Part shown: piece by piece, positions 8,519-18,600 of the stretch
Numbering within the stretch: position 1 is the stretch's first letter
Layout of the letters: each line of letters opens with the position of its first letter
From: an uncultured Psychromonas sp.
GTDB lineage: Bacteria; Pseudomonadota; Gammaproteobacteria; Enterobacterales; Psychromonadaceae
NCBI RefSeq assembly: GCF_947489755.1
Contig: NZ_CANLFB010000022.1
Coordinates: forward strand, 1 to 64,000
Length of the DNA stretch: 64,000 bases
Direction of reading: 5' to 3'
Notes under the pieces: model-generated
What the model saw: the letters and a program-made list of their open reading frames with translations, nothing else
Database searches by the model: none
What the model was told of the DNA's origin: nothing
Program-made: the position numbers and the translations under genes

Positions 8519-9547
8519 ATGATAAAGGTAATCGGAACCGTATTAACAGCTGTTGCATTGCTTGTCGGTTGTGGCGAAAAGCCTGCTGAAACAACGAAAG
8601 GCGCAGACGTTGCAAAAACAGTTGAGCCAATCGATATCAACATGAGTTTGGTATTTACTCAAAACGAATTATTAACGCAAGAGCTGATCAAAGCGACTGA
8701 TAAAATTCGCGAACGTACTGATGGTGGAGTGAACATTAAAGTTTACCCTGGTGGTCAATTACCCGTTTATAAAGATAACCTTGAGCAAGTTGTGAATGGC
8801 GCCGATTGGATTGCTGTAGAAGATTTAAGTTACCTTGGTGATTATGTTCCTGACTTTGCTGCGTTAGCCGGCCCAATGCTATATAACTCTTACGATGAAT
8901 ATCTCGCAATGATGGATACTAAGCTAGTTGCTGATTTAACAGCTGAAGTTGAAAAGAAAGGCATTAAAGTATTAAACGCTGATTACATGTTTGGTTTCCG
9001 TCATATGATCACGAATAAAGAAATTAAAAACTCTGCAGATATGTCAGGCATGCGTATTCGTGTTCCTGGTAGCCAATTATTCATTAGTACATTAACATCT
9101 ATGGGCGCTGCACCTGCATCATTACCTTTCCCTGAAACCTACGCTGGTGTTCAACAAGGGGTTGTTGATGGGCTTGAAGGTTCAATTTTGACTATGTACT
9201 CAACTAAAATGTATGAAGTGGCGAAAAATATGTCATTAACTAAACATTTCTTAGGCACTGTAGGTCTTTATATCTCACCTAAAGTTTGGGATAAATTTAC
9301 ACCTGAGCAACAGCAAATCATTAACGAAGAGTTAGCGGCTGGTGCGATTTCAAACACTACTGAATTAGTTAAGTTAGACAGTGAATATACTCAAAAACTA
9401 CAAGATCTAGGTGTTAAATTTAACGAAGTTGATAGCGCTGAATTCAGTAAGCTAACAGCTGATGTTTATAATCAATTCCCAGCTTGGAGTGACGATATCC
9501 GTAGCCGAATTGGTGCAGAGCTTGAAAAAATTCGTGCTGCTGAATAA
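8519..9547 (+). CDS. TRAP transporter substrate-binding protein (DctP family), lipoprotein
   Basis: A 342-residue DctP-type solute receptor. The N terminus has a hydrophobic segment ending in LVGC, so Cys18 should be lipidated and the protein tethered to a membrane; most DctP proteins are free periplasmic proteins. The family core ADMSGMRIRVPGSQLF and the ligand-arginine region, then PFPETYAGVQQGVVDGLEG, are intact. AAAGG lies eight bases before the ATG. A strong terminator hairpin separates it from the two membrane genes, which favours high receptor expression. The substrate is unknown. DctP proteins bind acidic organic ligands, and context suggests a glycerate- or glycerophospho-type compound. 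Confidence 0.88.
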   Translation: MIKVIGTVLTAVALLVGCGEKPAETTKGADVAKTVEPIDINMSLVFTQNELLTQELIKATDKIRERTDGGVNIKVYPGGQLPVYKDNLEQVVNGADWIAVEDLSYLGDYVPDFAALAGPMLYNSYDEYLAMMDTKLVADLTAEVEKKGIKVLNADYMFGFRHMITNKEIKNSADMSGMRIRVPGSQLFISTLTSMGAAPASLPFPETYAGVQQGVVDGLEGSILTMYSTKMYEVAKNMSLTKHFLGTVGLYISPKVWDKFTPEQQQIINEELAAGAISNTTELVKLDSEYTQKLQDLGVKFNEVDSAEFSKLTADVYNQFPAWSDDIRSRIGAELEKIRAAE

Positions 9548-9580
9548 GCCGAAAAATAAGGTTTAAAAAGTACTATCAGG

Positions 9581-9620
9581 TAACTGCTTTATTGTATTTT
9601 CAATAAGGCAGTTATTTTTT
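9581..9620 (+). terminator. terminator/attenuator after the TRAP receptor gene
   Basis: A 14-bp stem (TAACTGCTTTATTG with CAATAAGGCAGTTA, one G-U pair), loop TATTTT, then six T. It lies between the receptor gene and the membrane genes. It would make receptor mRNA more abundant, unless dctQM also have their own promoter in 9621-9818. Confidence 0.85.
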
Positions 9621-9818
9621 AATGCTAGATAATTATTACTAAAATTTCATTCATACCATTAGCCATTACTTCAATAATTAGTCTCGAATCGTTGTTTTGA
9701 AGGTTTAAGAAGACCATTTTATTGCGTCTTATATTGAGTGAATATGCTTAACAATAGTAATGATAATAAATTTTAATAAAAAACCATTGTATTAATTAGT
9801 TAATCAGTAGGAGAAGTC

Positions 9819-10295
9819 ATGGGCTTCTTAGTTAAAAATTTTGAAGAGATACTCGCATCCATTGCAATATCCATTACCATTTTAATGGTCATTATTAATG
9901 TATTCCTTCGTTATGGATTTGGTTTTGTTGTGCCATGGAGCGAAGAGTTAGCCGTTATCTGTTTTATTTGGTCTGTCTATTTTGGCATTAGTTCTTGTTA
10001 CAAGCATAAGCTACACATGGGGGTAGATGTTGTTATCGCATTACTTCCTGAAAAAGCAAAAGTCCCGTTTAATCTCGTGGTTTTATCATTCTTATTAGTA
10101 ATCAATGTGATTCTTGCTTACTTAAGTTACGACTACATGATGCTTTCTAATAAAGTTTCTCCAGTGATGGGTATGTCTTACTTTACGATTAACGGTGTGT
10201 TGTTTCTGTGTTTCTCATTGATGACGATCCATACCGTAAACTTCATTCGAAGTGATTTAAAACAGCTATTTAAAAAACAACCCAATACTCTATAG
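9819..10295 (+). CDS. TRAP transporter small membrane subunit (DctQ family)
   Basis: A 158-residue inner-membrane protein with four hydrophobic segments. The conserved DctQ patch reads NVFLRYGFGFVVPWSEELAVICFIWSVYFG; the W-S-E-E-L core is diagnostic. It joins the large DctM subunit to form the sodium- or proton-driven transporter that accepts ligand from the receptor. GGAG precedes the ATG. The dctM start follows eight bases after its stop. Confidence 0.87.
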   Translation: MGFLVKNFEEILASIAISITILMVIINVFLRYGFGFVVPWSEELAVICFIWSVYFGISSCYKHKLHMGVDVVIALLPEKAKVPFNLVVLSFLLVINVILAYLSYDYMMLSNKVSPVMGMSYFTINGVLFLCFSLMTIHTVNFIRSDLKQLFKKQPNTL

Positions 10296-10303
10296 GTGAC
10301 ACC

Positions 10304-11587
10304 GTGGAAATCTATCTTCCCATTATTATGTTGTTCGTTTTATTTTTATTAAACGTTCCCATCGCATTTTCATTAATCGCTTCTTCGTTGGTTTATTTTT
10401 TATTTATTAATACCTCGATTCCAGTTAGCTTAGTGATGCAACGCTTTATTTCATCAGCTTCATCATTTCCGTTATTGGCGATACCTTTCTTTATTATGGT
10501 GGGTTCAGTGATGAATTATTCTGGAATAAGTCGCAGTCTATTGTCGCTTGCAGATTCATTGATTGGGCATAAAACTGGTGGTCTTGCACATGTGAACGTT
10601 GCATTAAGTACCTTAATGGGTGGCATTTCTGGATCTGCTAATGCGGACGCGGCAATGCAGTCTAAAATACTTGCACCTGAAATGACTAAACGTGGTTATG
10701 ACTTACCTTTTACAGCAGCAATCACCGCAGCGTCATCAAGTATTAGCCCTGTTATCCCACCTGGTATTAATCTTATTATTTACGCGTTATTAGCTAATGT
10801 GTCAGTACATGAAATGTTTATTGCCGGTTACGTGCCTGCGTTCATGATGGCGTTATCTTTGATGGTCACTATCGCCATCATCGCGAGACGACGAAATTAT
10901 GCGCCCTCAAGAACAGAAGCTGCACCTGCTAAAGAACGTCTACATTATTTAGGCAAAGCAATTCCTGCTTTATTAATTCCATTTGGCATTATTTTAGGGA
11001 TGCGTTTTGGTTTATTTACACCGACTGAAGCGGGGGCGATTGCTGTTTTATTGTGTGCCATTATTGGGTTGTTTGTTTACCGAGAGCTAAAAGTGAGTCA
11101 TTTCCCTGCGATCTTCAAAGAGACAATTCAGGGGACGAGTAGTGTGATGTTCATTATCATTGGCGCGATGATTTTTGGTTATTACATGACGTTGGAACAG
11201 ATCCCTCAGAATGTGGCTTCTGCCTTGATTTTAGTCACTGATAACAAGCTCGTCTTATTAATGCTCATCAATCTATTACTATTAATTGTTGGTATGTTCA
11301 TTGAAGGTGGGGCGGCAATGATCATCTTAACGCCGCTATTACTACCTGCCGTATTAAACCTAGGCGTTAACCCCGTTCACTTCGGTATTATCGTGATTGT
11401 TAATATTATGATTGGTGGAGTCACACCGCCATTTGGCTCGATGATGTTTACGGTATGCTCGATACTTAAAGTAAAACTGGTGGACTTCGTTCGTGAGGTA
11501 TTGCCTCTCTTATTCGCATTATTAGTTGTATTAATGTTGTTAACTTATTCAGAAGGTTTAGTGATGTTCTTGCCGAACTTACTATAA
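10304..11587 (+). CDS. TRAP transporter large membrane subunit (DctM family)
   Basis: A 427-residue polytopic protein with about twelve hydrophobic segments, the transport channel of the TRAP system. Family signatures are GGISGSANADAAMQSKILAP, then SSSISPVIPPGINLIIYALL and the C-terminal GGVTPPFGSMMF. It starts with GTG at 10304, preceded by AGGTGA. The next gene, a HAD phosphatase, begins immediately after its stop, so the three form one transcription unit. Confidence 0.9.
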   Translation: MEIYLPIIMLFVLFLLNVPIAFSLIASSLVYFLFINTSIPVSLVMQRFISSASSFPLLAIPFFIMVGSVMNYSGISRSLLSLADSLIGHKTGGLAHVNVALSTLMGGISGSANADAAMQSKILAPEMTKRGYDLPFTAAITAASSSISPVIPPGINLIIYALLANVSVHEMFIAGYVPAFMMALSLMVTIAIIARRRNYAPSRTEAAPAKERLHYLGKAIPALLIPFGIILGMRFGLFTPTEAGAIAVLLCAIIGLFVYRELKVSHFPAIFKETIQGTSSVMFIIIGAMIFGYYMTLEQIPQNVASALILVTDNKLVLLMLINLLLLIVGMFIEGGAAMIILTPLLLPAVLNLGVNPVHFGIIVIVNIMIGGVTPPFGSMMFTVCSILKVKLVDFVREVLPLLFALLVVLMLLTYSEGLVMFLPNLL

Positions 11588-11602
11588 ATGTTAGGGAATA
11601 TG

Positions 11603-12409
11603 ATGAAATTACCAAAAAGTACCTTAACAAATGATTGGCAAGAAGTGCAGTGGGTATTAACTGATGTTGACGATACGTTAACTTGGAACGGTCAGTTACC
11701 GCCAGAAACTTTAATGGCATTGTCTGCGTTACAACAGGCAGGTCTGAAAGTGGTTGCTGTGACTGGTGCATGTGCAGGGTGGTGTGATCATATTGCACAA
11801 CTTTGGCCTGTTGATGCGGTGATTGGTGAAAACGGTGCATTCATTATGGAGAAAAAAGAAGGGCACTTAACGCTTCGTTCTGGCGCACCAATGTCAACTA
11901 TCGTTGATAATCAAGCTAAGTTAAAGCAACAAGTTGTTGATCTGTTATTAACGTACCCTGATTTAAATCTAACCTTAGATCAATCATATCGTTTGTGTGA
12001 AGTGGCTATTGATATTGGGCAAAATCGAGAATCGGTATCACCAGACATAATTGCTGAAGTTGTTTCTAAAATTAAACAGTTAGGGGCGAATGCGACGGCA
12101 AGCTCTATTCATATTAATAGCTGGTATGGAGAGCATTCTAAGAAAGCTACTTCATTAGCATTTTTGCATGAAAAAGGCTTATCAGACTCCCAAATAACCT
12201 CTCAAGCTTGTTATGTTGGTGACTCGTTAAATGATGAATTCATGTTTGCGACATTACCTAAAAGTGTGGGAGTGGCTAACATTAAAAAGTATTGGGATAA
12301 ACTTCAGCACCATCCAAAATTTGTTATGACTGAATCTGGTGGTTATGGTTTTGCAGAGTTTGTGAAACAGTTATTAGCGATTAAAGTAGTAGAGTATTCA
12401 AGTAAATAG
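11603..12409 (+). CDS. HAD-superfamily phosphatase (type IIB, MPGP/SPP-like)
   Basis: A HAD hydrolase of subclass IIB, related to mannosyl-3-phosphoglycerate and sucrose-phosphate phosphatases. Motif I is VLTDVDDTLTW (Asp21 nucleophile, Asp23), motif II VVAVTGA, motif III lysine in HSKKA, and motif IV CYVGDSLNDEFMF. An ATG at 11588 abuts the dctM stop without a ribosome site. AGGGA lies six bases before the ATG at 11603, which I chose (268 residues). As the last gene of the TRAP operon it probably dephosphorylates an intermediate of the imported compound. The exact substrate cannot be read from sequence. Confidence 0.8.
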   Translation: MKLPKSTLTNDWQEVQWVLTDVDDTLTWNGQLPPETLMALSALQQAGLKVVAVTGACAGWCDHIAQLWPVDAVIGENGAFIMEKKEGHLTLRSGAPMSTIVDNQAKLKQQVVDLLLTYPDLNLTLDQSYRLCEVAIDIGQNRESVSPDIIAEVVSKIKQLGANATASSIHINSWYGEHSKKATSLAFLHEKGLSDSQITSQACYVGDSLNDEFMFATLPKSVGVANIKKYWDKLQHHPKFVMTESGGYGFAEFVKQLLAIKVVEYSSK

Positions 12410-12443
12410 CGTAGTTAATAAGTTTTAACTACGCTATTTCTTG
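12404..12443 (+). terminator. terminator of the TRAP operon
   Basis: A 15-bp perfect stem (arms AAATAGCGTAGTTAA and TTAACTACGCTATTT, 12404-12418 and 12425-12439) overlaps the stop codon of the phosphatase gene. It is followed by a short T-rich tail. Confidence 0.8.
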
Positions 12444-12505
12444 TCTGAAAGCTGATTAAATAATCGCTTTGAATAAGTTATCATTTGGAATTAGATATTA
12501 TGACT

Positions 12506-13702
12506 TTAAACTTTTTTATTGGCTTTTTTCTTCTTCTGCGCCGTTATTTTGATAGGCGGTAAAAGGTGTAATTTATTATGTATTGCATGATGAATGAAAG
12601 ATAATTTAGTGCGCACTGCTTGCGTTAATACAAAGGGATAAGCGTCAGATAAGCCCATGCTTCTATTCAATGAGTTAAGCATTACTGAAAAGTCCATCCA
12701 TGTATCTAAAATACTATTTATATCGGTTTGTCCTCGAAAATAAGAAGTATCTTGAGGTAAATTTAATTCCCCCAGTTCTTCTGCATCAGCTTCAACACCA
12801 GAAGTGGAGCCTGCCATTGAAAAGTTTTGTGCCGTTTCTAAGGTATCGATAATGTGCATATAATGCGCCCATGTTTCAGCCCAATCTTCATAAGGGTGCA
12901 TTGTTGCATATTCACTGATAAAGGTATCACGCCAATTCTTCGGTGCACCTTGTTCATAGTGTTGATTAAGTGCTTCTTGATAGTCTAGCTCATCATCACC
13001 AAAATATTGTTTACATAAAGCGTGTTTTTCTGGTGCATTTGCAACGAGTTGATCAAAATAATAATGGCCTAATTCGTGGCGGAAATGGCCAAGCAAGGTG
13101 CGGTACCGCTCTCCCATCGCATGCTTTGTTTGAGAGCGAGCTACATCGTCAGCTTCTGCTAAGTTAATAGTGATGTGGCCACAATCATGTCCTGTGAATA
13201 CTGTTTCATGTCCAATTAGTGGGCTGTTAAAATGGTCGTTTACATCTCTGTCTGCGATGAAGTCAAAGCTTAAACCTGTTTCAGTATTTTCACTGATGGT
13301 TTGTAGTGGGACAGGTAAGGCTTTTAGCGTGTAAAGCGCACGGCGTTTAGCGGTTTCCATCTTTTTCCATAAAGGAATATGTTCAACAATATTGAGGTCG
13401 GGAACCGTTTCATTAAAGCGACAACCAAAGCACAACGTTTCTTCATTATCAGGATTAGGTACGAAAGTACTTAAATTAACCATGCCATTACAGGCATTAA
13501 ATTGTTCATTATTGTCACATTTTTTGTAATGAACAGATGGTTCTGCAGCTTTAAAAAATAGCCCACTTTTTTGATCAAGTTCATAAGGTTCTACTTGATC
13601 AAATTGGTCATCCAATCCAACGGTTCTTGAACAAGCAACACAGTGAGTACTTTCAAAAAATAAAATAGGTTTATCTTGGCAGTTGCATTGGAATGTTTTC
13701 AT
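12506..13702 (-). CDS. zinc-binding metallopeptidase family protein (Peptidase_Mx-like)
   Basis: A 398-residue protein with an N-terminal zinc-ribbon-like region (CNCQDKP, then CVACSRT, and a further CFGC at about 90) and a zincin motif HFRHELGHYYF (His209-Glu210-xx-His213). This order matches the COG4307/Peptidase_Mx family of putative zinc metallopeptidases. The C terminus is strongly basic (KKKKKANKK). No signal peptide is seen, so it is probably cytoplasmic. Its physiological substrate is not known. It stands alone between convergent and same-strand neighbours, with a 267-base gap to the SHOCT gene. Confidence 0.8.
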   Translation of the reverse strand: MKTFQCNCQDKPILFFESTHCVACSRTVGLDDQFDQVEPYELDQKSGLFFKAAEPSVHYKKCDNNEQFNACNGMVNLSTFVPNPDNEETLCFGCRFNETVPDLNIVEHIPLWKKMETAKRRALYTLKALPVPLQTISENTETGLSFDFIADRDVNDHFNSPLIGHETVFTGHDCGHITINLAEADDVARSQTKHAMGERYRTLLGHFRHELGHYYFDQLVANAPEKHALCKQYFGDDELDYQEALNQHYEQGAPKNWRDTFISEYATMHPYEDWAETWAHYMHIIDTLETAQNFSMAGSTSGVEADAEELGELNLPQDTSYFRGQTDINSILDTWMDFSVMLNSLNRSMGLSDAYPFVLTQAVRTKLSFIHHAIHNKLHLLPPIKITAQKKKKANKKV

Positions 13703-13886
13703 ATTAATACCGAATGAATAAAGGGTTGAAAAGGCTGTGCTTATTACTGAGTATCGTCTTGAAGGTAATAAATGCCAAGCATATTTTTCTGCCGCTATAG
13801 AGTTTAAAAATTATTATGTACTTTAACGTAACCATACTATTTAAAAATAACGATGCAGTTTAAAAATTAATGAGGATATTAAAATT

Positions 13887-13944
13887 AATGCCACTATTGT
13901 TTGTTTTGTGAATTATTAAATGACAAAACTATAATAATGGCATT
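13887..13944 (-). terminator. probable terminator after the SHOCT gene
   Basis: An imperfect long stem: outer arms AATGCCA/TGGCATT, inner arms GTTTTGT/ACAAAAC, with interior mismatches. T-rich sequence follows on the minus strand. It lies 26 bases beyond the stop of the gene at 13970. Confidence 0.5.
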
Positions 13945-13969
13945 TTATTATTTGAATCGATGTGTTCAA

Positions 13970-14785
13970 TTAGATTCGCTGTAATAAATCAGATTTTTTT
14001 GTATTAAATTCATCGTCTGTTAATGCACCTAAATCTCGTAATTCAGCTAACTTGGCGATAATTTCTAGTGTTTGATGTGTTGTTTCTGTATTAACATTAT
14101 TGTTTACTGATTCATTAACATTAGTTGGCACAAAATCAGATATCGTATTTTTTTCTACAAAGTTATTTGGTTCTGTAAAAGAGTTTGATTCTGTAATGTT
14201 AGCTTGTTGTGCAAAATTCGTTTGAGGTGCAGGCGGCATTGTTTGGCCAGAGACTAAAGGTAAACTATTCACACTCAGAGTGCCAAATTGACTGCTAAAA
14301 GAGAGAGAATCATTGCTGCCTTGCTGTTGACTAACACCGCCAATATTATGATCTAGAGTGTCGTATACAGAAACTTGACCATTTAACTCAACCGCTAATC
14401 GGTTAGGGAAGACGGCATAACGACTATTGTTCTGTGCGCCACTACTAAAAGGAGTACCTAAATTCGTTGGCCACCATTGACTACTGCCAGGCGTTCCTGC
14501 AGGTATCATTGGAAATATTTGGTTATTACTGAGTATATTTGATAGTTCATTACATATATTATCAACAGTCGTTTTCAGGCCATTATTAAACATATCGCCA
14601 ACCATAGTCATACCGCCACGCATCCATTGACCAGAGCCACCTAATTCAGGGCAGTTAAATTGTGCCATGGAGCAGCCACCATTGTTCACTGCTACTAACA
14701 TGTGGACTACTGCATCGTGGCTTAAGCCATAACGTGATGCTATATCATTGACGAAATTTTCACCAATATCTGTTAGCTTTTGCAT
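13970..14785 (-). CDS. SHOCT-domain protein of unknown function
   Basis: A 271-residue protein. The last 30 residues (LEIIAKLAELRDLGALTDDE and on to the end) form a typical SHOCT oligomerisation/anchor domain. The N-terminal 80 residues hold a helical segment with GGCSMAQFNCPELGGSGQWM, where two cysteines are eight residues apart. The middle is rich in Asn, Ser, Gln and Thr and looks disordered. No signal peptide or membrane segment is seen. SHOCT domains recur at the C termini of unrelated proteins, so the domain does not fix a role. Confidence 0.7.
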   Translation of the reverse strand: MQKLTDIGENFVNDIASRYGLSHDAVVHMLVAVNNGGCSMAQFNCPELGGSGQWMRGGMTMVGDMFNNGLKTTVDNICNELSNILSNNQIFPMIPAGTPGSSQWWPTNLGTPFSSGAQNNSRYAVFPNRLAVELNGQVSVYDTLDHNIGGVSQQQGSNDSLSFSSQFGTLSVNSLPLVSGQTMPPAPQTNFAQQANITESNSFTEPNNFVEKNTISDFVPTNVNESVNNNVNTETTHQTLEIIAKLAELRDLGALTDDEFNTKKSDLLQRI

Positions 14786-15667
14786 ATGAAATTATCCTAT
14801 TAGGTAAATTGCTTTGATGTTATTGAACCGAAGAAAACGGGCCATTTGGTGTGCATTATTTACTGCTCATCATTAATATTTTTGAGCATTATGATACTTT
14901 TTGAGCTTTATGGTACATAGGTAAGCATATGAATAAATGTCACTCAACATTGCTTATTTTATCCTAATCAAACGTATTCATTTTACTATTATACAAGTGC
15001 TCAAAAGATGTTCTATCATAGCATCTTTATTAACCTTTCTAGCAGGTTTATCGTTAACTTTTTTTGACACTTGTTAAGATGTTAGCTAAGCAAGATTAAT
15101 CTCTTTTTTAATAAGCACTTATACTATGAAGTGTTAATTTCTTTAGCATTTTAATCAATTAAATACATCTAATATCAGTTATGTTTCAGTTAAGAAAGTA
15201 GCGTAATTGATCATTCATATAAAATAATATGCTTTGAATTGCATTTTTTCTGACTTTCATCTCCATTATTTAACTATTATCCAGTGTTTTAATCGTTAAG
15301 AACTATTGTTGATTCATGGATTTAATTATCAATATTTTCCGTTAAGACTAATTAAAAATAGAGGTTGTTTTTCTGCTTTATCTTTCATTATTTATTGAGT
15401 ATTAAGTTTACACTAGACAATTACCTTGCTGTTTTTAAGTACTATTTTAGTGCATCTATTGCACCATCAATTATGTAAAACACCATTTTTTGATGGTATT
15501 TATAGCGGATATATTCTGTAACTTGACTGATTTAGAGGATTAATGAGGGCCAAGCTCTTATTTTGTTTTTTTTTAAGTATATGGAATAAATATTGCACAA
15601 AATAAAATCAACACTCAATAACATTTTCATGTTATTTATATAGCTGCGTATCATTAAAGGGGATTAG
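14786..15667. other. long non-coding A/T-rich region
   Basis: 882 bases between the divergent SHOCT and DUF2126 genes. Very A/T-rich, with no open frame of note. Only small hairpins are visible, such as ACCAT/ATGGT around 15482-15499. The promoter of the amidoligase operon must lie here, but I could not pick -35/-10 boxes or a repeated operator with confidence. Confidence 0.5.
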
Positions 15668-18600
15668 TTGATGACCATTACTGTTGGTATTACACACCAT
15701 ACTGAATATAAATATGACCGTTCAGTTAAGATGGGGCCGCATATATTTCGTTTACGCCCTGCACCTCATAGCCGCACTAAAATTAAAAGTTATTCTTTAA
15801 AAATTGTACCTGAAGATCATTATATAAATTGGCAACAAGACCCTTTTGGTAACTATCAAGCGAGGGTTGTGTTTAATAAACCCACCACAGAATTTAGCTT
15901 TACTGTTGATTTAGTCGCAGAACTGACGGTTATTAATCCTTTTGACTTCTTTTTAGAAGAATACGCAGAAGAATTCCCCTTTGTTTATGACTCCTTATCA
16001 AAATCTGAGCTTGCGCCTTATTTAAAAAAACGTAAAGCGAGCCCAAAATTCCTTGAGTTAATTGAATCATTACGTCCAAAAGAGCCGCTTCGTAGTGTTG
16101 ATTTTTTAGTCGCAGTCAATCAAGTTATTTATGAGCTAGTGGGTTACGGTATTCGTTTAGAACCGGGGGTTCAAACCGCTAATGAAACGATTACTAAAGC
16201 GACGGGATCATGTCGAGACTCGGCTTGGTTATTGGTGCAATTATTCCGTCACCTTGGTTTAGCCTCTCGATTTGTATCGGGTTATTTAGTGCAATTAACG
16301 TCTGATCAAAAATCATTAGATGGCCCAAGTGGCCCGGAAGAAGATTTCACTGATTTACATGCTTGGACTGAGGTTTATATTCCTGGGGCAGGTTGGATTG
16401 GACTTGACCCAACTTCAGGTTTATTCGCTGGTGAAGGGCATATACCATTGGCCTGTACACCAGAGCCAAGCTCTGCAGCACCAGTAACAGGTGGCATCGA
16501 CGATTGTGAGTCTGAATTTAGTTTCTTCAATAAAGTGACACGTGTTCATGAAGACCCTCGTGTAACTAAGCCTTATTCTGAAGTGCAATGGGCTGCTATT
16601 AACCGATTAGGTCAGCAAGTTGACAATATTTACGATGAAGAAGGTATCCATTTAACCATGGGTGGAGAGCCTACATTTATCTCCATTGATGATATGGAAC
16701 ATGCACAGTGGAATACTGAGGCCGATGGGCAACAAAAAAGAGAATTAGCTCAAGACTTATTTGTAGAAATGAATAAAGTCTTTACGGTGGGTGGCTTTAC
16801 GCATTATGGACAGGGTAAATGGTACCCTGGCGAACCTTTACCGCGTTGGCAGTATGCATGTTACTGGCGTAAAGATGGCGTGCCATTATGGAAAGATGCC
16901 AAATTATTAGCTGACCCGAATAAAGATTATAAATTAGATCATACCGATACTAAGAAATTTGCAGATAAGCTGTGTGGCGCACTAGGTCTTAGTGATAAAG
17001 CCTTAACAACCGCCTATGAAGATATTCTTTATCATATGTGGCAAGAAGCTTCTTTACCCGTCGAGCTTAATCCTGAACAACCTGAGTTACTGGATGCAAT
17101 GAGCCGTAAAGGTTTGTTAGCAAAAATGGAAAAAGGGATAGAGAAGCCGGTTGGTTATGCATTACCTTTAAAATGGAATGATGGTAAAAGGTGTTGGCAG
17201 TCATGTACTTGGGAGTTTAAACGTGGGCATTGTTTCCTATTGCCAGGTGAATCCCCATTAGGTTATCGCTTACCTCTAGACAGTCTTGATTGGACTGAAA
17301 ATATTATTGATCGTGACCCCTTTGATATTCCTGAAGACTTTGATAAACCGGGCAGAGTTAAAAAAGGATTTATCGGCAAAGAGATGGTTAAAACGGCTCT
17401 AGTACTAGAAGTGAGAGAAGGGCGTATGTATATATTTATGCCGCCAACCAGTCACTTTGAACAATACATGGGCTTATTAACGGCCATTGAAAAAGTTGCT
17501 AAAGGATTAACGATTCCTGTTGTTATTGAGGGATATACGCCACCAAAAGATAGTCGTGTTGAAAAATACGCAGTCACACCTGATCCTGGTGTCATAGAAG
17601 TTAATATCCATCCTTCCATTTCTTGGAAACAATTAGTTGAAAGAACCACAACCTTATACGGCCTCGCAAAACAATGCCGTTTAGGCACTGATAAGTTTAT
17701 GGCTGATGGCCGTCATACGGGCACCGGTGGTGGTAACCATGTAACTTTAGGTGGCGAAACGCCGGATCAAAGTCCTTTCTTGCGTCGACCTGACATTTTA
17801 AGAAGTTTTATTACCTTTTGGCAGCATCATCCTGGGTTATCTTATTTGTTTTCTGGTTTATTTATTGGCCCAACAAGCCAAGCACCACGTGTCGATGAAG
17901 CCAGAGACGAAGTGTTATATGAATTAGAAATTGCCTTCTCACATATGCCAATGGGTGAAGTACCAGAACCTTGGTTAGTTGACCGATTATTACGTAACTT
18001 ATTAGTGGATTTAACGGGTAATACACACCGTGCTGAGTTCTGTATCGATAAGTTGTATTCACCTGACTCTGCAACCGGTCGTTTAGGTATTGTTGAATTT
18101 AGGGGCTTTGAAATGCCGCCTCATTCACAAATGAGCTTGGTACAAATGCTATTGCTACGTACTTTATTAGCTTGGTTCTGGAAAACGCCTTACCATAAGC
18201 CACTAGTACGTTGGGGCACTGAACTGCATGATAAGTTCTTATTACCACAATATGTTGAAAACGATTTAGGCGAAGTTGCTCGTGACCTGCAACAAGCTGG
18301 TTTCAATTTCCAACTTAGCTGGTTAAATCCATTCTTTGAATTTAGGTTCCCAGTGTGTGGAACGCGCGAAATAGACAACATTACACTAGAGCTTAGAACG
18401 GCAATCGAACCTTGGCATGTATTAGGTGAAGAGGCGAGTGCTTCTGGTACTGCGCGTTATGTTGATTCATCGTTAGAAAGAGCGCAGATCAAAGTGAAAG
18501 GTATGATCAGCGATCGTTATATTATTACCTGTAATGGACGTCGTGTGCCTCTTAAAGCGGTTAAAGGTAAGTCTAAAGATGAAATGGTCGCAGGTATTCG

